Positions 8,048 through 16,401 of a DNA stretch of 50,989 nucleotides are shown here, piece after piece. Under the pieces are notes generated by a model. The model was given only the letters and a program-made list of their open reading frames with translations, had not been told where the DNA came from and did not search any database. A program made the position numbers and the translations under genes. The DNA is taken from the NCBI GenBank assembly GCA_003818285.1, contig RPRB01000016.1, forward strand, positions 1-50,989. The letters are read 5' to 3'. The stretch comes from Myxococcaceae bacterium (GTDB lineage: Bacteria > Myxococcota > Myxococcia > Myxococcales > Myxococcaceae). The stretch's first letter is position 1. Each line of letters starts with the position of its first letter.

Positions 8048-9157
8048 TCAGTGCAGCTCCGCGACCGGCGCGCTGGGCTCGGGCTCGCTCGGCGCCGGCG
8101 GCTCGTCCGTGGGCGGCTTCTTGTGCAGACGCCCCTCGATCCAGAGCGTGGTCACGATGATCTGCAGCACCGTGAGCAGCGGCGTGGCCACGATCAGGCC
8201 CAGCAGGCCGAAGAGCGCGCCCATCAGCGCCTGGAAGAAGAGGAGCAGCGCCGGATTGGTCTCCACCGCCCGGCGCATCACGACCGGCTGCACCAGATAC
8301 CCCTCGATGACGTGCACGCCGACGTAGACGGCCAGGGCCAGGAAGAAGTGGTTCGGTGACTGTGCGAGGCCGACGAGCAGCCCCGGCACCGAGCTGGACA
8401 CCGCGCCCACGTAAGGCACGAAGGTCCCGAGGAAGGTCAGCAGGCCGAGCAGGACCCACCCCTGGATCCCGCACGCCCAGAGGCCCACCGCGGTCACCGA
8501 GCCCATCAGGAACATCGCGACCACTGTTCCGCCCACCCAGCCGCGAAGTCCCCGCCCGAGCCTGACCCACAGCTCGTCGAAGTCCCGCTCGAAGCTGCGG
8601 GGGAGCATCGACCGGATACCGCGGGCATAGAGCGGCGGGGAGTAGACCAGGAACGCGGCGAGCACGATGAGGAGGACGAAGGTCGAGACCAGCTCCACCA
8701 CGCGCCCCACCATCTTCGGAGTGAGCGTGGCCACGGTCTCCATCGCCTCCGGCACCTTGGCCTTGAGCGTGCCCGCCACGTCCTTGCCGTTGGTGAGCTG
8801 GCGCACCGTCTTGTCCCGCTGGGCGCGCCGCAGCCAGGCCTCCGCCCTCCGGGTCGCCTCGGGAAGGTCTTCCACCAGCTGCTTGCCTTGCTCGACGACC
8901 AGCGGAGTGGCCAGCGCCACCAGCCCCCCCACGGCCCCGAAGGTCAGGAGCACGGTGAGCACCACCGCCGCTGCGCGGGGCATCACCCGGGAGAACCAGC
9001 CCACCGGGAAGGAGAACATCGCGGCGATCAGGATGGCCAGAAAGCCCAGGAGCACCACGTTCCAGGCCTTGGCCAGACCGACCCACAGCGCCCAGACCAG
9101 GAGCAGCGAGAGCGCCAGCGCGAGCGGGTGCTTGAAGATTCGAAGACCCCGGATCAT
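8048..9157 (-). CDS. AI-2E transporter family (UPF0118) permease
   Basis: This 369-residue integral membrane protein belongs to the AI-2E exporter/PerM family. Hydrophobic segments follow the family pattern: two at the N-terminus (ALALSLLLVWALWVGLA and NVVLLGFLAILIAAMFSFP), then VVLTVLLTFGAVGGLVAL, a soluble helical stretch (about 105-165), and a cluster of C-terminal helices. The last group includes GLLTFLGTFVPYVGAVSSSVPG and the motif VHVIEGYLVQPVVM, both characteristic. The C-terminal tail is Pro/Glu-rich. ATG at 9157 is chosen because the frame upstream is unlike coding sequence and this places the first membrane helix about 10 residues in. A second family member lies at 25774-26832. Known members export autoinducer-2, indole or ions; the substrate here is unknown. 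Confidence 0.9.
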   Translation of the reverse strand: MIRGLRIFKHPLALALSLLLVWALWVGLAKAWNVVLLGFLAILIAAMFSFPVGWFSRVMPRAAAVVLTVLLTFGAVGGLVALATPLVVEQGKQLVEDLPEATRRAEAWLRRAQRDKTVRQLTNGKDVAGTLKAKVPEAMETVATLTPKMVGRVVELVSTFVLLIVLAAFLVYSPPLYARGIRSMLPRSFERDFDELWVRLGRGLRGWVGGTVVAMFLMGSVTAVGLWACGIQGWVLLGLLTFLGTFVPYVGAVSSSVPGLLVGLAQSPNHFFLALAVYVGVHVIEGYLVQPVVMRRAVETNPALLLFFQALMGALFGLLGLIVATPLLTVLQIIVTTLWIEGRLHKKPPTDEPPAPSEPEPSAPVAELH

Positions 9158-9294
9158 CGAGGCGATTCGGCTCGGCGAGGCATGGTGCAGACGAGGTGTG
9201 CCTCGCCGCGCTGGAAGGCAAGCGCCCCGTCGGCCGGATTGCACGATGCAACTGGCCAGGCGGTCAGCCCCGACCGTCAAGACCCTGTCGCCGC

Positions 9295-10773
9295 CTACTG
9301 GTGCGTGGGAAGCCCGGCAGCGCCCGGGTTGAACGCGACGCCGCCGAACGTCACCTGGGTCAGGGAGTTCAGCTGAACGGTCCCGCTGGCGCCGGTCACC
9401 TGGACGAGATTTCCGTTGTCCGCGGTTCCCTCGGAGACGACCCACAGGTTTCCCTGCTTGTCGAACGCGAGGCCGCCCGGGCAGGAGAATTCGGGCAGCG
9501 CCAGCGGCGACCCGGCAGCACCGACCGGGCTGATCTGCACCACGGAGCTTCCGCTGCAGCTGGTCACCCACGCGTTTCCGCCGGGGTCGACGGCGAGGCC
9601 GTAGGCGTCGCTCACGCTCGGCGCGGTGGTGAAGTCCGAAGCCGTGCCGGCGGCGTTGAAGCGGTAGACCTTTCCCTGGGTCTTCGACGCGACCCAGAGC
9701 TTGCCGTTGTCCCCCACGTCGTAGCTGATGCCCCAGATGCATCCCACCGAGATGGGCAGCGCCGCGGGCGTGGCGTTGACGTCGCTCCGGGAGAAGGTCG
9801 ACACGCCGCCCGAGTTCCCGTTGCAGGTGGCGACCGCGACGGTGTCGCCGCGGATCGCGATCCCCGTCGCGTCGGACAGGGTCACGGTCCTCGCAGGCGT
9901 CGAGCCGTCGCTCGCCTGGGTCTCGGGCGTGTACATCCGGATGCCGTCGGAGAAGGTCGCCCACAGGTTTCCGTCGGTGTCGAAGGCCAGCGCTCGCACC
10001 CCGCCGACGCTGATCCCGTTCTCGCTGGCGTGGTCACCGAGGAGCTGGCTCTCGGTGAAGCTCCGGATCGCGCCGTCCACCGGGATCCACAGCCGCCCCT
10101 GCCCGCCCCGGAGAGCGAAGTTCACCGCCACCGTGGTCTCCGCGTTCGGCCGGACCGGAACCTGGACCGAGCGGGCGGGAGTTCCGCCGTCGAACTGCAC
10201 CGTCCCGTCCCAGATGCCGTCGACCAGGTTCCCCGCAACGGTGATGCCGGCGTCCGCGGTCACCGTGTAGGTGCCGGCGTCGATGGTCTTGCTGCGGACG
10301 ACCGTGGGTGCGTCGGCCACGAAGGTGGTCTTGCTCCCGTCGTTCGGATCCGTGATGTCCACTGAGCCCACGGCGTCCCCGGGGTCAATCCCCATGACGA
10401 TCCGCCCGTGCGTCGAGGGCACCACCGTCACCGCCGCGGTCGCCGGCTGGAGGGTTCCGCCCACCGTCGCCGTCGCCTTGATCACCACCGCCCCACCGGG
10501 CGTTCCGAGGCCGGTCGGGGTGAAGTTGACCGTCTGGCCGCTGCTCGCCCCGAGCGTCCCCGCGTTCCCGCTGAACACCTCCCAGGTCACGTTCCCCGTG
10601 AGGTCGCCGCTCTGTGGCACGGCCTGCAGGGTGATGGGGTCCGCGCCGGTCTCCACGCTCACCGTGGCCGGGGAGATGGTCAGCTTCGGGCCGACGCCCT
10701 GGATCGGGCCCTGGTCGCTGCAGGCGAGCGCGAGGGCCAGCGGGGTGAGGGACACCACGAGCGGGATGCGCAT
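9295..10773 (-). CDS. Lipoprotein with Ig-like region and NHL/SMP-30-type beta-propeller
   Basis: This is a 492-residue surface lipoprotein. The signal peptide MRIPLVVSLTPLALALAC gives a lipidated Cys at residue 18. Residues 30-120 look like a bacterial Ig-like domain (LTISPATVSVETGADPITL, then AVVIKATATVGG). A second beta-rich module (about 125-225) includes DAGTYTVTADAGITV. From about 230 to the end there are repeated blade motifs such as ALAFDTDGNLWATFSDG, GLAVDPGGNAWVTSCSG and GLAFDKQGNLWVVSEG, the pattern of NHL or SMP-30-like propellers. The ATG at 10773 follows a GAGAGAG purine run. Such proteins usually bind or cleave extracellular ligands; no catalytic residues could be assigned. It is followed downstream on the same strand by the AI-2E permease gene. 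Confidence 0.83.
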   Translation of the reverse strand: MRIPLVVSLTPLALALACSDQGPIQGVGPKLTISPATVSVETGADPITLQAVPQSGDLTGNVTWEVFSGNAGTLGASSGQTVNFTPTGLGTPGGAVVIKATATVGGTLQPATAAVTVVPSTHGRIVMGIDPGDAVGSVDITDPNDGSKTTFVADAPTVVRSKTIDAGTYTVTADAGITVAGNLVDGIWDGTVQFDGGTPARSVQVPVRPNAETTVAVNFALRGGQGRLWIPVDGAIRSFTESQLLGDHASENGISVGGVRALAFDTDGNLWATFSDGIRMYTPETQASDGSTPARTVTLSDATGIAIRGDTVAVATCNGNSGGVSTFSRSDVNATPAALPISVGCIWGISYDVGDNGKLWVASKTQGKVYRFNAAGTASDFTTAPSVSDAYGLAVDPGGNAWVTSCSGSSVVQISPVGAAGSPLALPEFSCPGGLAFDKQGNLWVVSEGTADNGNLVQVTGASGTVQLNSLTQVTFGGVAFNPGAAGLPTHQ

Positions 10774-10826
10774 TGCTCTCTCTCGTTCGGGGAGGGAGCA
10801 GACGACATCCCCTTTCGGCACCCGCG

Positions 10827-11951
10827 TCAACGTTTGGGAAGGGGTGGTGCGACCACCGACACGAGGGCGGCGATCGCCCGAGGCCATCCGTGCGTCGCGA
10901 CCAGCTGTGCGCGCGCGGACTGGCCGAGCGCGGCGGCGAGCTCGGGCGCGTCGAGGAGACGCTGGATGGCGCCGGCCAGGGCCGGCGGATCGGCGGGTGG
11001 CACCAGCAGCCCGGTGACGCCGTCGCGCACCAGCTCGGGGATGGCGCCGACGCGGGTCGCCACCAGCGGCCGGCCGCGGGCGAGGGGCTCGGCGGCGGAG
11101 AGGCAGAACGCCTCCTCCCATCGGGAGGGGACGACGCAGACGTCGGCCGCGGCAACACACTCCGCGGCATCGGGGCGTTGCCCGGCGAGGCGCACGCGCC
11201 CCCCCGTTCGCAGCGCGGCCCGTTGCGCCTCCAGCCGTGCGCGGTCGGGTCCGTCGCCGAACACCAGGACGTCGACGTCGGGCGGAAGCGCATCCGCCGC
11301 CGCGATCAGGTCGGCGAATCCCTTCTCCGGCGTGAGCCGGCCCGCCGCCGCGACGAGCCGGCGGCCCGGCGCGAGCCCGAGCGATGCGCGCACCTCGGCC
11401 GCCGGGCGGACCGCGTCGGGCACCCAGACCGGATTGGGAACCACGTGGATGCGTCCGGCGGGAACGCGCCCGGCGGTTCGCTGCCGGCCGGCCACGTACT
11501 CGCTCACCGCGACCACCGCGTCCGCCGTCGCCCAGGGGAGTCTCGTGGCGAGGCGCTGGGCGAGGCCGCGCGGCCCGTGATGCACCGGCCGGGAGCCGGA
11601 GCTGTGATCGTGCACGACCACCCGGCGCACTCCCGCGGCGTGCAGGGCGGCGTAGGCCAGCGAGAACACCGGCCGGTCGATGAGCCACACCGCGCGGACG
11701 CGCTCCCTCCTGACCAGCTCCACGCCCGCACGGACCGACCGGGGCGTGGCGAGCGAGAGGTCCAGGCCCAGGGGCTCCGCCGCGCTTCCGGCCAGCGATT
11801 CCGGGCGCGTGTCGAGCACCGGATAGGCCACCAGCGTGCGGATCCCCTCCCGGGCAAGGGCGTTCGCGACCTCGGCGAACAGCCGCCCGATGAAGGTCCA
11901 GGCATACCCGGTGCTGGACGGGAAGTTGGCGACGCAGAGCAGGCTGTCCAC
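10827..11951 (-). CDS. Glycosyltransferase family 4 protein
   Basis: This 374-residue protein has the GT-B, family 4 layout. The N-terminal domain begins with a strand and loop (LLCVANFPSSTGYAWTFIG) that would contact the acceptor. The C-terminal nucleotide-sugar domain includes GRLTPEKGFADLI (about 212-224), DVLVFGDGPDR, and the donor-binding motif VPSRWEEAFCLSAAEPLARG with the E-x7-E arrangement (EAFCLSAAE). VSEYVAG and VVPNPVWVPD are also typical. It probably transfers a sugar from a nucleotide donor during surface polysaccharide synthesis. The GTG at 11951 starts the frame. It is divergent from the phosphatase gene at 12067, and the whole 10.8-15 kb block looks like an exopolysaccharide locus. 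Sugar specificity cannot be read. Confidence 0.88.
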   Translation of the reverse strand: MDSLLCVANFPSSTGYAWTFIGRLFAEVANALAREGIRTLVAYPVLDTRPESLAGSAAEPLGLDLSLATPRSVRAGVELVRRERVRAVWLIDRPVFSLAYAALHAAGVRRVVVHDHSSGSRPVHHGPRGLAQRLATRLPWATADAVVAVSEYVAGRQRTAGRVPAGRIHVVPNPVWVPDAVRPAAEVRASLGLAPGRRLVAAAGRLTPEKGFADLIAAADALPPDVDVLVFGDGPDRARLEAQRAALRTGGRVRLAGQRPDAAECVAAADVCVVPSRWEEAFCLSAAEPLARGRPLVATRVGAIPELVRDGVTGLLVPPADPPALAGAIQRLLDAPELAAALGQSARAQLVATHGWPRAIAALVSVVAPPLPKR

Positions 11952-12030
11952 GGGCGCCCCAAGCTAGGGAGCACCCGGCGGCCGTGCCGGGGCACGGTCC
12001 GCCGGCTGACAGCCGATGGTCCAGGGTGGG

Positions 12031-12058
12031 TTGCCACACGGCCGGGCCGCCCTACCTT
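12031..12058 (+). promoter_or_regulatory. Candidate sigma-70-like promoter of the phosphatase gene
   Basis: TTGCCA (12031-12036) and TACCTT (12053-12058) are separated by 16 bases, just upstream of the GTG at 12067. With this -10, transcription would begin at or within a few bases of that GTG. This agrees with the lack of any Shine-Dalgarno and would make the mRNA nearly leaderless. The -10 match is weak, so this is tentative. Confidence 0.3.
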
Positions 12059-12066
12059 GGCGCAGC

Positions 12067-12648
12067 GTGACTGGCGTGGTGACGGTCTGGTCGAGGGGCG
12101 TGACGCAGCAGCATGGGCGCAAGCAGGCCTGGCTTCGCCACCAGGCATCGTCCTGGCTTCACCGGCTGGGCGCCTACGCCGATCTGAAGAGCTTCGACGC
12201 CAGCCGCGTGCTGCGCCTGGTGTTCGTCTGCGCGGGAAACGTCTGCCGTAGCCGTTACGCCGAAGCTCGGGCGCGAGCGCTGGGGTTCGAGGCGGGCTCC
12301 TTCGGGTTGCGCGCGGACGGCCGGTCCCCGCCGGATGCCGTCGCGGTCCGCGCCGCCCGGCTCCGGGGGATCGACCTGCTCCCGCGCGCCTCGCGCCGCG
12401 CCGAGGATGTCCGTCCCACCGCGGGTGACCTCCTCGTCGCCATGGAGCCGCACCAGGCACGCGCGCTCCAGCGCGCGCATCCCAGGGCGCAGGTGGCGTT
12501 GCTCGGGCTCTGGTGCCGCTCGCCCCGCCCGGTGCTGGCGGATCCGTACGGCCTGCCGGACGCGTACTTCGACACCTGCTTCCGCTGCATCGACGAAGGG
12601 GTGGAGGCGCTGGTCCAGACCGTGGAGCGCCGGCGTGCGGAACGCTGA
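12067..12648 (+). CDS. Low-molecular-weight protein tyrosine phosphatase-like protein
   Basis: This protein of about 193 residues contains the LMW-PTP active-site loop VCAGNVCRSRYAEA, with nucleophile Cys and the Cx5R spacing intact, after a short strand (VLRLVFV). The general-acid motif appears near the C-terminus as LADPYGLPDAYF, where DPYG matches the family DP(Y/F). In bacteria these enzymes dephosphorylate tyrosine kinases that control capsule and exopolysaccharide export, which fits the GT4 and deacetylase neighbours. Several in-frame GTGs (12067, 12076, 12079) are possible starts and none has a clear ribosome-binding site. I use 12067; the first 35-40 residues are not part of the known domain. 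Its 3' end overlaps the start of the next gene by 14 bases. Confidence 0.82.
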   Translation: MTGVVTVWSRGVTQQHGRKQAWLRHQASSWLHRLGAYADLKSFDASRVLRLVFVCAGNVCRSRYAEARARALGFEAGSFGLRADGRSPPDAVAVRAARLRGIDLLPRASRRAEDVRPTAGDLLVAMEPHQARALQRAHPRAQVALLGLWCRSPRPVLADPYGLPDAYFDTCFRCIDEGVEALVQTVERRRAER

Positions 12649-14965
12649 GCCGCGAGTGGGCGTCGACCGCGGGAGCGTCCCGGTCCTCGTGCCCCAGGCG
12701 GGGTCACTGGGGGCGGTGGGCGTCATCCGCTCCCTCGGGCAGGCCGGGTACCCGGTGCACGCCTGCGCCGAGTCGGCGGAGGCGCTCGGGCTCCATTCCC
12801 GCTGGGTGCGCAGCGCCCGCGTCCATCCGCCAACCACGTCGGCCGAGTTCATTCCCTGGGTGCGGGACACGGTGCACGCGCTCGGCATTCGCGCCATCGT
12901 GCCCTCGGAGTCGTTCCTCCTCGGGCTCCGGCCGGCGCTGGACGAGCTCCAGGACCTGTTCCCCTTCTTCGACCCGGGGCGGTTCGAGCTCGCCTTCAGC
13001 AAGGCGCAGCTGGCGTCCGCGCTGGCGGGCGACCCGCACCTGCCGCCCGGCCTGCTGGTCGACGGCGAGGTGCCGGCGTTGGAGCGGCTCGCGCGACTCG
13101 GCAGCCCGCTGTGGCTGAAGGCCGACGCGGTCCTCGCCCGGGACGGCGCGCCGAGCCGGGTGCTCCGCGTGGACGGGCCGGCAGAGGCGCACGCCGAGCT
13201 CGTCCGCTGGCTCCCGCACTATCGGCGGCTCCTGGTGCAGGGGCACGCCCCGGGCACCGGGGTGGGCGTCTTCTTCCTGATGGTGAACGGGCATCCACGC
13301 GCCCGGTTCGGTCACCGGCGGATCCACGAGGTGCCACATACCGGCGGCGTGTCCTCCTTCCGCGAGAGCGTGCGCCTTCCGGACCTGGAGGCCCACGCGC
13401 TCTCGGTGCTGCGGCGGATCGGCTGGAACGGCGTGGCGATGCTCGAGTACCGGCGAGACCCGTCCAGCGGTGACTTCCGTCTCCTGGAGCTGAACGCGCG
13501 CTTCTGGGGCTCGCTGCACCTCGCGCTGGCGGCGGGGGTGGACTTTCCGCGACTGCTCCTCGACGCGTGGCTCGGAGGGCGCGAGCCGGAGCCGGGCTGG
13601 AGAGCCGGCGTCCGGTGCCGCCAGACCGTCCCCGGCGAGCTGATGCACGTGTGGAGCGTGCTCAAGGACCGGGCGGTGCCCCGCGGGGAGAAGCTCCGAA
13701 GCGTGGCTCGCTTCGCCGGGCTCACCCTGGACCCGCGGATCCACTCCGACCTGTGGTGGCCGGGAGACCGGGCCCTCGCGGTCCGGGAGGCGGCGCGCTG
13801 GGGCCGCGAGGCCGGGACGACGGTGGCCCGGCGGATCCGGCCGCGCCTGAAGCGGTCGCTCTTCGCGGGCGCGCGGGCGGCGGGGCTGTTCCGGCTGTCG
13901 CGCCTCCTCACCCGGGATGCGCTGCGCATCGTGTGCTGGCACGGCACCTCGCTCGCCGACGAGCACCACCTCTTCCCCGGCCTGTTCCTCTCGCCCGACG
14001 ACCTCGAGCGCCGGCTGCTCGCGCTCCACCGCCACCCGGTCCTTCCGCTGCAGGAGGCGGTGCGGCGGCTGCGCGCGGGGACGCTCCCTCCGGCTTCGGT
14101 CGCGCTCACCATCGACGACGGCTTCTTCGGCACGCTCCGCCACGCCTGGCCGGCGCTGCAGAGGCACGGCTTCCCGGCGACGCTCTACGCGACGACCTAC
14201 CACGTCCAGAGCGGCACGCCGGTGTTCCGCCTCCTGGTCCGGTGGGCGTTCCACCAGAGCCGGGAGCCGGTGCTCGATCTCTCCCGGCTGGGGGTGGGGA
14301 TGGTGGGCTCGGTCCGGATGACGCCCGGCCCGCAGCGCAGCGAGGCGATGTGGCGGCTCATCCGGCACGCCGAGGAGACGATGCCGGAACCCGCGCGCCA
14401 GGCTCTCGCCGACCGGGTCGCCGGGGCGCTGGGCGTGGATCTCCGGCCGGTGCGGGAGGGACGCTGGCTCTCGCTGGCCTCCGCCGACGAGCTCCGCGCC
14501 GCCGCGCGCGAGGGGCTGGACGTGCAGCTCCATACCCACCGGCACCGCTTCCCGGTCTCCCGGGAGCTGGCCCTCCGCGAGCTGCGCGACAACCGGGCGG
14601 TGCTCGAGCCGGTGGCCGGGCGCGCGCTCCGGCACTTCTGCTACCCGAGCGGCTACTTCCGCCCCGCGCACCTGCCCTGGCTGGAGGAGGCCCAGGTGGA
14701 GAGCGCGAGCACCTGCGACCCGGGGATGAACCGCCGCGGGGACTCGCCGCTCACCCTCCGCCGGTTCCTGGACAGCGCGGAGATCTCGCAGGTCGAGTTC
14801 GAGGCCGAGCTCGCCGGATTCTCGGAGCTGCTCCGCCGCGGCTGGGTGCTGCTGCAGCGCGTGCGGGGGCAGACGGTTCGCCCCGAGGTTCCGGTTCCCC
14901 CCGGCTCGGAGGTGGCCGCGCCGGTCGAGAGGTCCCATCCGAGGGCCCGGGACGCCATGGCGTGA
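12635..14965 (+). CDS. ATP-grasp / polysaccharide deacetylase (NodB) fusion protein
   Basis: This 776-residue protein joins two enzymes. Residues 1-400 resemble carbamoyl-phosphate-synthase-type ATP-grasp ligases. They have an N-terminal pre-ATP-grasp fold (LVPQAGSLGAVGVIRSLGQ), PLWLKADAVLARDG as the nucleotide-binding loop, LLVQGHAPGTGVGVFFL, and the metal-binding region FRLLELNARFWGSLHLAL with the conserved E-x-N-x-R. Residues 480-740 form a polysaccharide deacetylase domain: ALTIDDGFFGT carries the Asp pair of motif 1, and VQLHTHRHRFPV carries the H-x3-H metal ligands. The GTG at 12635 follows GGAG and overlaps the phosphatase stop. The fusion suggests coupled ligation and deacetylation of an amino-sugar or glycan in polysaccharide maturation. 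No signal peptide is seen. Both domains are recognisable; the combined reaction is inference. Confidence 0.83.
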   Translation: MRNAEPRVGVDRGSVPVLVPQAGSLGAVGVIRSLGQAGYPVHACAESAEALGLHSRWVRSARVHPPTTSAEFIPWVRDTVHALGIRAIVPSESFLLGLRPALDELQDLFPFFDPGRFELAFSKAQLASALAGDPHLPPGLLVDGEVPALERLARLGSPLWLKADAVLARDGAPSRVLRVDGPAEAHAELVRWLPHYRRLLVQGHAPGTGVGVFFLMVNGHPRARFGHRRIHEVPHTGGVSSFRESVRLPDLEAHALSVLRRIGWNGVAMLEYRRDPSSGDFRLLELNARFWGSLHLALAAGVDFPRLLLDAWLGGREPEPGWRAGVRCRQTVPGELMHVWSVLKDRAVPRGEKLRSVARFAGLTLDPRIHSDLWWPGDRALAVREAARWGREAGTTVARRIRPRLKRSLFAGARAAGLFRLSRLLTRDALRIVCWHGTSLADEHHLFPGLFLSPDDLERRLLALHRHPVLPLQEAVRRLRAGTLPPASVALTIDDGFFGTLRHAWPALQRHGFPATLYATTYHVQSGTPVFRLLVRWAFHQSREPVLDLSRLGVGMVGSVRMTPGPQRSEAMWRLIRHAEETMPEPARQALADRVAGALGVDLRPVREGRWLSLASADELRAAAREGLDVQLHTHRHRFPVSRELALRELRDNRAVLEPVAGRALRHFCYPSGYFRPAHLPWLEEAQVESASTCDPGMNRRGDSPLTLRRFLDSAEISQVEFEAELAGFSELLRRGWVLLQRVRGQTVRPEVPVPPGSEVAAPVERSHPRARDAMA

Positions 14966-14976
14966 AAGGGCGGAAC

Positions 14977-15109
14977 GCTCAGCCCCCCGAACCCAGGGGG
15001 ACGCCTGCGGAAGCGCGCGGGGGCGCGCCAGCGTCCAGGCTCAGCCCCCCGAACCCAGGGGGACGCCTGCGGAAGCGCGCGGGGGCGCGCCAGCGTCCAG
15101 GCTCAGCCC
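14977..15109. repeat. 62-bp tandem repeat with internal hairpins between convergent genes
   Basis: Two perfect 62-bp copies (14977-15038 and 15039-15100) are followed by the first 9 bases of a third (15101-15109), which form the last codons of the MFS gene. Each copy contains CCCCC-gaaccca-GGGGG and a second imperfect stem from GGACGC and GCGCGC pairing with GCGCGC and GCGTCC. Lying between converging 3' ends, the array could act as a bidirectional terminator. A diverged copy lies inside uvrA at 36521-36575. Confidence 0.92.
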
Positions 15110-16317
15110 GGAGCGACCACGCGTGGGGCGATCACCGGCTGGCCCTCGGGGCGGATCCGGGCCAGGAGCAGCGTGGAGAGCGCGCCCACCGCGAGGCAGG
15201 CGAGCCACAGCGTCCGGGCCCCTGCCGCCTCGAGGACGTTGAGCCCCGCCCACGGGCCGAGGGTGAACCCGATGCCGAAGGTCATCGAGTAGAAGCCCAT
15301 GTACTCGCCGCGGCGCGCGGGCGGCGCGAGCTCGGAGACGTAGGCCGCCGTCGAGGGGAAGAGGATCATCTCCCCGAAGGTCCAGATGACCACCGTGAGC
15401 ATGATGCCCCAGGAGCTGGTCAGGAACGCCAGCGCTCCGAACCCGACGGCGCACAGCGCCGAGCCCACCGAGAGCGCCCGGGCCGGGCTCCAGTGGGCGG
15501 TCATGCCGTTCAGCCGGACCTCGAGGAACACGATCAGCAGCGTGTTGACGGTGAAGATCAGCCCGAAGGTCTGGGTGGGCATGCCCAGCTGGTCGACCAT
15601 CCACACCGGCATCGCCCCCTCGTGCTGGAAGAACACCAGGAGGACCGGCAGGAGGCAGAGGATGACGTAGCGCAGCCGGCGGTCGGCGATCGCCCCGAGC
15701 GAGGGCGCGCCCGCGGCGTGCGCCTCGGCCGACCGCACGCGGAGCGGGAAGAGGAGGAGCACCAGTGCCGCGGCGATCGACGTCGCCCCGTCCACCCAGA
15801 ACAGCATCTGGAAGGAGTGCGCGGCGAGGAAGCCGCCCAGGGCCGGCCCCACGCTCATCCCGAGGTTGATGGCCAGCCGGTTGAGCGCGTACGCCTGCCG
15901 GCGAAGCTCGGGCGGGGCCAGGTCGCTCACCAGCGCCAGGGTGGCCGGGCGCATCGCCTCGGAGACCGCCGAGAGCACCATCATGCCCACCAGCACCTGG
16001 GGCATCGTCCTGAGGAGGGGCAGCGCCCAGAAGCCCAGGCCACCCAGGAACAGCGACACGGTGAGAATGCGCTGGCTCCCCACCCGGTCGGCGAGACGGC
16101 CGGCAAACGGGGAGGTCAGGAGGGAGACGACTCCATAGACCGCCAGGGCCGTCCCGGCCTGACCCGCGGAGAAGCCCAGGTTCCGGGTGAAGTGGAGCGC
16201 CAGGAAGGGGATGACCATCGTCCCTGCGCGGTTCACCAGGGTGGCCAGGGCAAGCAGCCAGCTGTCGCGGCTCAGGCCGGCCAGGTCCGACCAGGGATTG
16301 AGCGCACGCCAGGTCAT
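15103..16317 (-). CDS. Major facilitator superfamily transporter
   Basis: This is a 404-residue protein with about 12 hydrophobic segments. The cytoplasmic loop 2-3 motif is present as SPFAGRLADRVGSQRIL (family signature G-x3-D-R-x-G-x-R-R, here partly degenerate), and RLAINLGMSVGPALGGFLA marks helix 5. Its second half has LARRGEYMG-like loop residues (PPARRGEYMGFYSMTFGIGFTLGP), common in drug-efflux MFS members. The ATG at 16317 begins MTWRALNPWSDLAGLSRDSW, a sensible cytoplasmic N-terminus; the frame continues upstream but over the divergent lipoprotein gene. The final codons come from the start of the tandem repeat. It probably exports a drug-like or metabolic compound; the substrate is unknown. 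Confidence 0.87.
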   Translation of the reverse strand: MTWRALNPWSDLAGLSRDSWLLALATLVNRAGTMVIPFLALHFTRNLGFSAGQAGTALAVYGVVSLLTSPFAGRLADRVGSQRILTVSLFLGGLGFWALPLLRTMPQVLVGMMVLSAVSEAMRPATLALVSDLAPPELRRQAYALNRLAINLGMSVGPALGGFLAAHSFQMLFWVDGATSIAAALVLLLFPLRVRSAEAHAAGAPSLGAIADRRLRYVILCLLPVLLVFFQHEGAMPVWMVDQLGMPTQTFGLIFTVNTLLIVFLEVRLNGMTAHWSPARALSVGSALCAVGFGALAFLTSSWGIMLTVVIWTFGEMILFPSTAAYVSELAPPARRGEYMGFYSMTFGIGFTLGPWAGLNVLEAAGARTLWLACLAVGALSTLLLARIRPEGQPVIAPRVVAPG

Positions 16318-16401
16318 GGAGGAAGCCCCGCAGAGCGGGGGTAACGTGCGCGCACCGCGATGTCGAGCACCGCTGGCTGTATCCCCCGACGAGGGCCACT
16401 C

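Noticed and set aside
9158-9294. A coding gene between the AI-2E and beta-propeller genes.
   Set aside because: Only short frames without start signals or bias; treated as a plain intergenic region.
14977-15109. The 62-bp repeat as a CRISPR or an IS end.
   Set aside because: The units abut with no spacers, and there is no transposase or target duplication next to them.
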